The translations under genes were made by a program, and so were the position numbers. Of a DNA stretch of 64,000 nt, positions 55,493 to 64,000 are shown piece by piece. The stretch's first letter is position 1; the number at the start of each line of letters is the position of its first letter. A model generated the notes under the pieces. The model had not been told where the DNA came from. It saw only the letters and a program-made list of their open reading frames with translations, and searched no databases. Source of the DNA: Diogma glabrata (Eukaryota > Arthropoda > Insecta > Diptera > Cylindrotomidae); NCBI GenBank assembly GCA_963693315.1, contig OY856187.1:41653242-41717241 (forward strand). Reading direction: 5' to 3'.

Positions 55493-55494
55493 CA

Positions 55495-55592
55495 TTTAAT
55501 TAGGAGCTAAGGTGCTACTTTTTGTGTTGAGTCTATAGTTTGACAATTATAGATAAAACACAAAAACTCACTTTAGCTCCAAATCAAATACA
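55495..55592. repeat. palindrome with AGGAGCTAAGGTG arms
   Basis: TTTAATTAGGAGCTAAGGTG... and ...CACTTTAGCTCCAAATCAAA are inverted arms. A related single arm with AGTCTATAG repeats recurs at 56131-56222. Confidence 0.7.
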
Positions 55593-55685
55593 CTATTTTT
55601 TTCAGTAAACATTTAATTTTTTTATAAATATGAAATTAATTACAAATTTAATTGTCAAAATTACATCCAATAAAGAAAAAAATAT

Positions 55686-56845
55686 TTAAATTTATATAAA
55701 TAAAACTTTTTATCAAAGCAGCCTTTTAGTTCAAAATTTTTATAATCCAATCAATAGTTGTTATTTTTAGTTATACAATAATTTAAATTTCATCCCTCAA
55801 TCAAAATATATGTTATTTTTTTTGTTGTCATGGTTATACAATAATTCAAAATTTCATAATCCAATCAAACTATTTGTTATTTTTTGTTGTATTTCTTTGA
55901 AACATTTGAAACATGTATTGTATGTATTTCTTTGTATTTCTTTGAATACAATTTCTTTGAAAAAAATAACAAATAATAATGGAAAGAAATTGCGACTTTT
56001 TCTGCAGACGTAAAAAAAATGGCGTATTTTTACAGCCGCTTTGATTATACGTCAAAAAAGTAAAACTTTAACCTTCTCCCTATCGGCATTAAAGTTTCAC
56101 TTTACAGCCGTTTGCCGAAAATAGTAAATTATTTAATTAGGAGCTTAAGTGCTACTTTTTGAGTCTATAGTTGAGTCTATAGTTAGAGTCTACAGTGTTG
56201 AGTCTATAGTTTGACAATTATAATTGACAAAATTTCATAATCCAATCAAACTATTTGTTAGATTTTGTTGCCATAGTTTTATAATTTGTTTGAAAAAATA
56301 ACAAATATCGTGCAAATACGGAAAGCAATGGCGAATTTTCTGCCGCCGTAAAAATATGAAATTATTTCACCGCCGACATAAAAAAAAATAAAAATGGTGT
56401 TACTTTACAGCCGCTTTGATTATACGTCAAAAATGTAAGACTTTAACCTTCTCCCTAGCGGCAGTAAAGTTAAACATTATAGCCGTTTGCAGAAAAACGA
56501 TATTTTTGGACAAACGGCTGTAAAGTTCAACTTTACTGCCGCTAGGGAGTTAGTTAAAGTTTTACTTTTTTGACTTATAATCAAAGCGGCTGTAAAGTAA
56601 CACCGTTTTTATTTTATTTTTTGGCCTCATTAAATTAGCATTTGTTATTTGTTATTTTGTTATTTTTCAAACAAATTGTATAACTATGACAACAAAAATA
56701 AGAAATTGATTCTGATTGGATTATGAAATTTTGAATTATTGTATGTAACTATGACAACAAAACATAACAAATAGTTTGATTGGATAATGATTTTGAATTG
56801 GAGCTTGCTTTGATAAAAATTTTATTTATACAAATATAAATGTTT
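55686..56845. mobile_element. larger foldback element containing further palindromes
   Basis: Outer arms are TTTATCAAAGCAGCC...TTATAATCCAATCA (55706-55755) and TGATTGGATAATGATTTTG...GGCTTGCTTTGATAAA-like sequence (56778-56820). The inner words AACTATGACAACAAAA are repeated several times in both orientations and are shared with 48636-49240, so the two belong to one family. Confidence 0.6.
56381..56622. repeat. 242-bp hairpin (ACAGCCGCTTTGAT family)
   Basis: The left arm 56381-56489 and right arm 56511-56622 are inverted, with a 21-nt loop. Landmarks are TTACAGCCGCTTTGAT, CTCCCTAGCGGCAGTAAAG and AGCCGTTTG with their complements. A lone, diverged left arm lies at 56021-56125. Confidence 0.85.
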
Positions 56846-56875
56846 TTTACTTTTTGGACGTAATTATGACGGTAA

Positions 56876-57240
56876 TCTATAATATAAAAATGAATCGCTG
56901 AATGTGTTGCTAAGCGCAAATCTCGAAAGCAACTGAACCGATTTCGCTAATTCTTTTTTTAGAATATTCCTTGAAGTACGAGGATGGTTCTTACGGAGAG
57001 AAAAATTTAAAAAATTGCCTGAAAAAGTCTAAAAACAACTTTTTTCTATACTCCCATACTATCGATTCGTAATAATACTTAAAAGTCAATTTGAACTTTA
57101 ATACCATACCATAAAGTTTAAATGTTAGTGGAGAGGTTCCGGGAAGGCAAAACAATTGAGCGACGTTAGTATCGTATAAATATTAATGTCAATATTAGTC
57201 AATATTTATACGATGGTAACATTACTCAAAAACAAATTGT
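56876..57240 (+). mobile_element. Helitron 5' end, first copy
   Basis: TCTATAATATAAAAATGAATCGCTG followed by GTGTTGCTAAGCGCAAATCT is the usual start of arthropod Helitrons (TC at the 5' end, no TIR). It ends in a hairpin-prone TATAAATATTAATG/TCAATATTTATACG block. Confidence 0.6.
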
Positions 57241-57555
57241 CTATTGTCTGTGGTAAAATGTCACTTGATATGTAAACGTCTCTTTGCTGTGCATCTATAA
57301 TATTACTAAATCTATAAGCCACAAATTTCTATAAAATTAAAAAAGTGTTGTGTGACTCAGTTATACTCAATAATATACAAATGAATCGCTGAATGTGTTG
57401 CTAAGCGCAAATCTCGAGAGCAGCTGAACCGATTTTGCTTTATATTTTTTAGAATATTCTTCAAAACGATTGAGTGACGTTGGTATCGTATAAATATTAA
57501 TGTCAATATTTGTCAATATTTATACAATGGTAGCATTACTCAAAAACAAATCAAA

Positions 57556-58926
57556 TTGTCTATGGTAAAATTTAATATACGCAATAGAACAGGGAATCCG
57601 AATTTACAAGTAAGTAAAGAAATTTACAATGAGGCATTGATTTCCATTGAGGATATGTGCTTGATGATGTCAAACAAGCTATTATTTCAATTGGGGATGG
57701 CCGCGCCCAATCGCCCAATGCACGATGCTTTTCATCAAGAGTTACAACGTGAAAAATCGTATGATCTCCATACTTTGAAAGAATCGATTCAAATAAATCT
57801 TTCACTATTGAACGAAGAACAAAAGCATGTATTTGATACTCTTATAAAAGTAATAAATGATGGAACTGGAGGGATTTACTTCTTGGACGCTCCTGGTGGT
57901 ACAGGAAAACTTTTTTGATTACTTTAATATTGGCAACAATTCGCTCAAAAACTGAAATTGCTCTTGCTCTTGCTTCGTCAGGCATTGCAGCAACTTTGCT
58001 TGAAGGCGGTCGAACAGCCCATTCAGCTCTAAAATTGCCATTGAATATGCAAAGAAACGAAACTTCAACCTGCAACATTTCCAAAAATTTTGCAATGGCA
58101 AAGGTTTTGCAGCAATGTAAACTAATAGTGTAGGATGAATGCACAAGGGCGCATAAAAAATCTTTAGAGGCTTTAGATAGAACCTTAAAAGATTTACGGA
58201 ACAACCAAAACCAATTTGGTGGCGCAATGATTTTATTATCAGGAGATTATCGGGAAACATTGCCAGTGGTTCCACGTTCAACGCATGCTGATGAACTGAA
58301 TGCATGTTTAAAGTCCTCCAATTTGTGGAAACATGTCAAGGTATTACATTTAAGCAAGAATATGCGTGTCATGTTGCAAAATGATCAATCTGGAGACATA
58401 TTCTCAACAACTTATTGATATTGTTAATGGCCAATTTCCTATAGACGTGCTGACTGGCTGCATCACCTTTCCTGAGAGTTTTTGTCAGTTAACGCAATCA
58501 AAAGCTGAACTCATTCAAAAAGAGTTTCCAAATGTTGCTCAAAATTACTTATTCCATTATTGGTTGAGCAAACGAACTATACTGGCTGCCAAAAACACTG
58601 ATGTAAATGAATTAAATTTCAAAATTAAAGATGACATTCCTGGCGAAATGAGGACATATAAATCAGTTGATACGGCAACTAATGAAGATGATGTCGTGAA
58701 CTATCTACCGGAATTTTTAAACTCACTAGATTTGCCAGGATTGCCACCTCACAATCTTCAATTAAAGGTTGGATCTGCAGTTATAATGTTGCGAAATATT
58801 AACCAACCGCGACTTTGTAACGGCACACGATTAGCAATAAAAAAATTACTGAATAACGTAATAGAAGCAATCATAATGAAAAGAAAGTATAAAGGAGAAG
58901 ACGTTTTGATACCGCCGACGTTTTGA
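57556..58926 (+). pseudogene. Helitron Pif1-like helicase, N-terminal and central part
   Basis: Encodes the ATP-dependent DNA helicase that unwinds the strand during Helitron rolling-circle transposition, now broken. Blocks: LNEEQKHVFDTLI; Walker A region DAPGGTGK (about 57886-57909) with a frameshift just after it, stop at 57916; TFLITLILATIRS; ALASSGIAATLLEGGRTAHS; Walker B region with TAG at 58131-58133 before DECT; GGAMILLSGDYRETLPVVPR; a frameshift near 58380; WLSKRTILAAKNTDVNELN; LQLKVGSAVIMLRNINQPR; LCNGTRLAI. It stops at 58924. At least three lesions, two of them in the ATP-binding motifs, rule out activity. Confidence 0.9.
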
Positions 58927-59257
58927 AGACGTTTTGAAACCATTTTAACCAGATTATTCATATAATTTTAATTTATAAATTGTGATAACTTATAAATGTA
59001 TCCTATAAATGTGTTATTAGTTCAAAAAGAATCTATTTTACGTTTTAAAATTTTTGAGTTATTACGTGAAATAAAATTTTACCAATATTAATCGAATCAA
59101 CATGTTGAGCATTGAATACCATCACCACAATTACTCAATAGCTTTGAATATTCCTATAGATACCATATTGACTTTTTTACGGTATATTATTTAGTATGCA
59201 AGAATGATTCTTTAACGACAAGGTTTGAAAACACATATGCTGAATAATGTATAGGAA
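58927..59257. other. unassigned AT-rich block within the interrupted helicase
   Basis: About 330 bp between the helicase break and the hAT left end. It is neither helicase nor recognisably hAT. It may be a further insertion or a decayed hAT flank. Confidence 0.4.
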
Positions 59258-59862
59258 AAGTGGTTTACGTCGATAATGTGGCACCCTGTGTCGATAGGGT
59301 GTCACCCTTGAGTTACAATGTCTCTATTCCAAAATTATTTCTAAAATATCAGTTTAACTTTACTACCTAATATGTTTTACATTTCAAACAAATTAATTGC
59401 AAACACCTAAGGAAACCAATAAACAATCAAATCACCGTGTTTGTAAATGATCTCAAAATAATTTTTTTCCTTTATCTTGAAACTCAAGGAATAAATTGGA
59501 ATATATCGTTTTTCAATGGACACAAAAATAATTACTGTGGAATAAAATGGCACTTATGCAATTACTGCAGTTTTGCAAATTTTTTTAGGTAGATGCATAC
59601 TCATACTGTTTGTTTTCAGTTTTATATAGTTATATATTTGCATTAAATGAAAGTTCATCATTTAAAATTACATTTTGTTGGGTTTTAAATCCCTTGTAAA
59701 TTTCAAACTCATCAAGTGATTCTTTTAGAGATCCTGGGCTACATTAATGTTAAGCCTTCAAATTTTTTTGAAAAGTGGTGTAGCTATTGTTATTAAATAT
59801 GTAAATGGTTTGCAAAAATAGACTTTAAATTTTGTTTATTTTTCTTCTTAGGAAGGTATTCC

Positions 59863-60069
59863 TTAAATCAGTCTTTGAAACATTTTCCTTTTCCCGATGT
59901 AAAATTTTTCACAAAAATCACATTTGATTTTGTAAATTATTGAGCATGATTCTAATTGGATATTTAATTTTGGTTTCAATTCTTTATACAAAATATCTTG
60001 TAGGATTTTATACTTATATTTTTTTAAATAGTTCCTTATAATATTCGGTATATGATTTGTATAATCCAT
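59863..60069 (-). pseudogene. Penelope-like GIY-YIG fragment inside the hAT element
   Basis: On the minus strand a frame reads LNIQLESCSIIYKIKCDFCE then KFYIGKRK, the characteristic YKIxC..C..FYIG start of the GIY-YIG nuclease of Penelope-like elements, with about 35 residues of the upstream linker. It is truncated after 68 codons. Its orientation is opposite to the hAT transposase. Confidence 0.65.
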
Positions 60070-60238
60070 TTTATCAAATATTATTTAATATAAGTTGTTA
60101 CAAGGAAATTTAAATAAATAAATTTTCTTGGCGGTGTATATAGTCGTTAACACAGTGTACTTATTATGAACTAGACATATACGTTTCCTACAAATATATT
60201 TACAATTAATGCTTTGCTGATACCTACTATAATTAGTA

Positions 60239-60340
60239 GTTTCATAATCGACGATTTTATTGCACGCAATCTGTTTAGAAAACGACCCGCGCAGCGGGGA
60301 GTTTTCTAAAGGATAAGTGCGATAAAACGTCTTATGAAAC
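60239..60340. repeat. foldback with CCCGCGCAGCGGGG centre
   Basis: Arms GTTTCATAATCGACGATTTT... and ...GATAAAACGTCTTATGAAAC are inverted. The inner pair is TTTAGAAAACGA/AGTTTTCTAAA. The GC-rich centre is at 60286-60300. It lies within the hAT element, outside its coding region. Confidence 0.75.
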
Positions 60341-60824
60341 GAGTTTTTTATACTATTTTTTTCTATTTTTTTCTATACATTTTTTGTCTTGAAATTTTAA
60401 AAATGTGTATTTTATTAAAAAATAGTCAATATGAAATTTTGTTATTATTACTAATTATTTTAATTAATTAAAATATTTAACACTAATTTTGATATTCTTA
60501 TTAATTTTATTTACATAATTATTCGTTTTAATGCTCACTGACGTTTGTATGACCAATGTGACCAACCTTGAAAGAGAAAACTTTGCGTATCTTAATGAAG
60601 GCCATTTCGATACGCATTTGGGTATCGAAATGACTTTATTTTAGACGCAAAATAGAAAAATATTTTTTTAGATTTCGTTTAGCAAATATCCCAAAAAATA
60701 AATATACCTCGAGGAGTTCATACTTCTTAAAGAAAAAGTAGGTTGAAGATTTGGATCCATCTATGTTACAAAACCCGATGATATCCAAGATTCATCAAAA
60801 GAAACTGATTCTCACGTTAATGCA

Positions 60825-63537
60825 ATGAATGTTTCAGAGAATAATGACTCCTCTTCGGAAAGTAACAGCGACAATACAGAATTAATAATGATAACCTATG
60901 ATGAAGACGAATTAGAAAGAAATACTGAAAATGACAGTGATAATGCTGCTAATGCTTCTACTATCGAAGACAGTATTTGCATGGGTAAATTACTTCAGAA
61001 CTTAAGAGATGTATCCCATTGGAATATACTCGTCTCTGATAATGTTCGCATTGAAATCATAAAAAAAGGAAGTGAACATGTTCAAAATAGAGAAGGGACA
61101 TTTGCTATTGTTTCTAGACACGGTTCGGGCATAAAAGGTGATGTTTGCCATCTTTCTAAAGAATGGTATTATAAAATGATGCCTTATGGTGAAAAAATTC
61201 TGCGGTCATTATGGTTTATTCTCCTTTAAATAATAACCTGTACTGCTTCTGCTGTCGTATGTAAGCTGTCACCAATCCAATAGTAATAATACAAAATCTA
61301 CGACTGGATTTCAGAAGTGGTGTAAACTAAATTCCAAAGTAACCGATCGTGAAACTTCAAATGAACATCTGGAGAATTTTTAAAAGTTTTCATAAAACGA
61401 TAGGAGACGCAGCCTTGCCTTGCAATTAATATATAATGAAAAACAGAAGTCCAGATTATTGGATATAACTTTGTTTCTATCTAAACAAAGCCTAGCATTT
61501 TGTGAACATGATGAAGGATAAAGTTCTTCAAATAAAGGCAATTTTTTAGAACTAGTCAATCTATTGTCAGAGTATGATGTAGGGTTAAAAATATACATTA
61601 TGAATTTGGAGCATGGTAAATCACCAAAAGTATCATATCTGTCACCAGATATACAAAATGAGTTCATAAATATTTTAGCGAACCACGTAAAGTTTAAGCT
61701 TGTCAACGAAATTAAATCGGTTAAATATTTTGGAATTATGTTTGATAGCACACCTGACATTTCTCATATTGATCAAATGTCAGAAGCGATTCGTTATGTG
61801 AAAATTGATGGTAGAAAAGTGGAAATCAAGGAAGTATTCCTTGAATTTTTTCCCTTACATGGAAAAAAGCCGCTGATTTAAGCGATGAAATTCTTACACT
61901 GAAAAAAAATATGAATTAATGACAACCTCATCTCGAAGTTGGCAGTTTATTATTCACGCAAAGATGAAAGAAAAGATATTTACAAACAATTTCACCGTGA
62001 TAATGACAACTACTTAGTACTCAGTAACATTGTCCTGACAACAGAATGAGGTTTATTTAAAATATAAAGTGTTATATCCAATATAACAGTAGTTGAATAA
62101 AGTTAATAACTATTTCCATGAAAACATATTTCTTTGGCCTTATATCATGAATTTTTCATTGTAAAATTTAAGTATTTGAAATTAATTGAACTATATTTTA
62201 TTTTCACATAAATATTTCGTGTGATTGTCTCAACTACATCGGTTTATAATTGTACAGTTGTTGAATCAATCTCGTAGTTCGATTCGCCATATCTGCCCGC
62301 ACGGTGAGGTTGAGACAACTTTATTTCGATTGGAATTAGGACAAGTATTTTTCAGTGTAAAAATCTTGAATATGACGGTATAGATGTTATGAATTGTCGT
62401 TCCCAAGGTTATTATAATGCAGCTGTTATGAGTAGTATACATGGAGGAGTGCAAGCTATTATTAAAGCAAAAATAACAAAGCAATTTTTGTCGGCTGCAT
62501 AGATCATTCAATTAATTTATGTGGCCAACACTCATTTGCATAAAATGTAGCTTGTGTAACGTTTTTCGGAACAGTGGTAGCCATTTTTACATGTTTTTCT
62601 GCTTCAACTAGCCGCTGGAAAGTGCTTGTTAAACACAACAAAGCAACTGTTAAAAGACTCTTAACAACGCATTGGAGTGCTCATTATGCTGCAGTAAAAG
62701 TATTGGCCGAAAATTTTGATGGGATTGTGGCTGCAATTGAGAAATTAAGTGATCAACAAGAAAATGTAGACGCTAGAGGCGCTGCACAGAACCTTATCCA
62801 TGCAGCATGTGATTTTACGTTTCTTTGCTATCTTTTGTTTTGGAATGATATTCTAAGGGAAATAATATCTGTGCTCAGATTGGATTGCAAAGCTAGGACT
62901 TGAATAATGATCAATTAGTTACAAAAAAGGAGTCAATTCGTAACGCAGTCATATTGTAGAAGAGGCTATAATTCTTGCTGCGAAAAAATCGGAGGACTAC
63001 GACATTCTAATAGAAAGCCGAATTTGTCGTAAAAACGTAAAAAACCAATGGCTGGTGAGTTTACCACTGATTTTGTGGTTGACACTGAGAGCTCAACTTA
63101 AAAAGGACATGTTGGAATGTCTTGATCGATTCAGTGTTGAACTCCGATCTAGACTTTAGTCAGTTCAAGATTTAGCTGCATTGTTCGAGGTTGTGCAGAC
63201 AAACACTTAGCTTTTGGCGAACAGTGAAGAGTTAAAATTATCTGTACCAAAATTTATCAGTTTTTATGATGCTCCTCATCAAGGCAACAGAGTTCCTCAT
63301 AGAGGTACCAAGGTTGAGGAGGCATTTAAAAGCGGCCAATGTTACAGTTTCTAACTGGGCGTACCTAGACTTTTTGAAATTCATCGTAGAATGGGATTTT
63401 TCGGAATTCCTTCCGAATCTTACGGTCACACTAAAGTTATTTATGACTATTTGCGTATTAATGGCTTCGTGTGAGAGGAGTTTCAGCAAATAAAAATTAA
63501 TTAAAAATTACTTGCGGGCAACAATGACCCAATGTAG
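60825..63537 (+). pseudogene. hAT transposase (ZMYM1/DUF4371 type), heavily broken
   Basis: Readable pieces: 60825-61229, an acidic Ser/Asn-rich start (NNDSSSESNSDNTE) and a TTF-type zinc-finger region (DVSHWNILVSDNVRIEI; LSKEWYYKMMPYGEKILRSL); 61564-61881, the DUF4371 region (LSPDIQNEFINILANHV, YFGIMFDSTPDISHIDQMS); about 62383-62520, GYYNAAVMSSIHGGVQAI and CIDHSINLCGQHSF in different frames; 62574-62903, RWKVLVKHNKATVKRLLTTH; 63266-63537, the hAT C-terminal dimerisation block (FLPNLTVTLKLFMTICVLMAS, CERSFSK, then KLIKNYLRATM in another frame). Many stops and frameshifts; inactive. About 62041-62340 does not fit the protein and may be a further insertion. Confidence 0.85.
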
Positions 63538-63683
63538 CTTATTAATAATAATGCTCATTTGTATTAATTAAAAAAAATTATAAATTACGTTTATCGGCTT
63601 TTTATTATTATTGACAGTTTTATTTTTGGAGTGACACCACAATATCCGCCCCGGGTGCCACCCATGCTAGCTACGCCACTGCC

Positions 63684-63942
63684 TGCATCCCAATGATTCC
63701 AACTGACGTACCATTCGAGTTTAAACGACTGCAGTTTCCAGTACGGCTTGCTTTCGCTATGACTTTAAACAAATCCCAGGGGCAGTGTTTCATTAAGTGT
63801 TTGTGGTATTAATCTAGAAAACCCATGTTTCTCGCATGGTCAATTGTATGTTGCCTGTTCCCGTGTTGGAAAACCATCTACTCTGTTTGTTTACGAGCCA
63901 GGTAATCAAACAAAAAATATCGTGTACCACAAAGTACTTCAA
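63684..63942 (+). pseudogene. Helitron helicase, C-terminal part
   Basis: Continues the helicase after the interruption: PMIPTDVPFEFKRLQFPVRL, AFAMTLNKSQGQ (the conserved motif near the C-terminus), then a frameshift at about 63783, and INLENPCFSHGQLYVACSRV, GKPSTLFVYEPGNQTKN in the next frame to a stop near 63942. Together with 57556-58926 it accounts for the C-terminal helicase of a Helitron Rep/Hel protein. Confidence 0.88.
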
Positions 63943-64000
63943 TAAAAATGAAAATTAATTTAGAATAAGTAAAAATAAAATGAAATATAATAAGTAGGTA

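Larger units (their letters stand above)
59258..63681 (+). mobile_element. hAT element inserted in the Helitron
   Basis: The right end (minus strand) reads CAGTGGCGTAGCTAGCATGG and continues GTGGCACCCGGGGCGG and GGTGTCACTCC, as in many hAT elements. The left end at 59258 is decayed but alignable: AGTGGTTTACGTCGATAATG, GTGGCACCCTGTG, GGGTGTCACCC. A hAT transposase lies between. No 8-bp target duplication matches (TATAGGAA against CCTGCATC). A Penelope scrap and a foldback lie in the 5' part. Confidence 0.8.
57368..64000 (+). mobile_element. Helitron, interrupted and running off the window
   Basis: Begins TCAATAATATACAAATGAATC, a second Helitron 5' end about 490 bp after the first. It carries helicase coding sequence at 57556-58926 and 63684-63942, with a 4.7-kb interruption between. 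The Rep (HUH nuclease) part that should precede the helicase is missing, so this is an internally deleted copy. The 3' CTRR end is not in the window. Confidence 0.75.

Overview
The window is AT-rich, gene-poor eukaryotic DNA that is almost entirely transposable-element sequence of many ages. The mixture (a Mag-type Ty3/gypsy element, a CR1-like LINE whose ORF1 begins with a PHD finger, an RTE endonuclease, Helitron, hAT, Tigger/pogo and PIF/Harbinger-like pieces, Penelope GIY-YIG relics, tRNA-derived SINEs) is typical of an insect or other arthropod. The sequence does not let me name a species. A 200-base run of N at 44013-44212 is an assembly gap. I found no convincing host protein-coding gene; two small ORFs (about 6.6 kb on + and 29.1 kb on -) are weak candidates for host exons.

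Layout. 215-3962: a DNA transposon with ~600-bp terminal inverted repeats (TIRs) and a broken transposase-like gene of an uncharacterised family. 4053-6074: a 2-kb array of the heptamer TTATGAC with higher-order structure. 8.7-10.45 kb: two sets of degenerate tandem repeats. 12203-18303: a complete, very young Ty3/gypsy retrotransposon (488-bp LTRs, intact gag and pol, a -1 frameshift signal). 18304-23513: a CR1-like LINE with intact ORF1 and a broken ORF2 that is interrupted by a PIF/Harbinger-type MITE. 24450-26280: a second, more decayed LINE. 26.4-28.9 kb: several foldback elements, including a 576-bp hairpin. 28.9-40.5 kb: mostly featureless AT-rich DNA with a Penelope relic, a MITE and a degenerate tRNA-Lys-like sequence. 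40539-42047: a Tigger/pogo-like element. 42.5-44.0 kb: SINE and RTE fragments running into the gap. 48.6-51.1 kb: a foldback element, a second TIR-bounded copy of the uncharacterised transposase-like family, and a SINE. 55.1-56.85 kb: a nest of palindromes. 56.9-64.0 kb: a Helitron whose helicase is split by a hAT element that itself carries a Penelope fragment and a palindrome.

The only obviously intact and possibly active unit is the gypsy element: its LTRs differ at one base by eye and gag and pol are both open. Everything else is relic. Two things deserve most attention. One is the pair of long-TIR elements that carry the same uncharacterised DDE-like protein family. The other is a recurrent class of short foldbacks whose arms differ but whose GC-rich centres carry direct repeats of a CGAG-type word.
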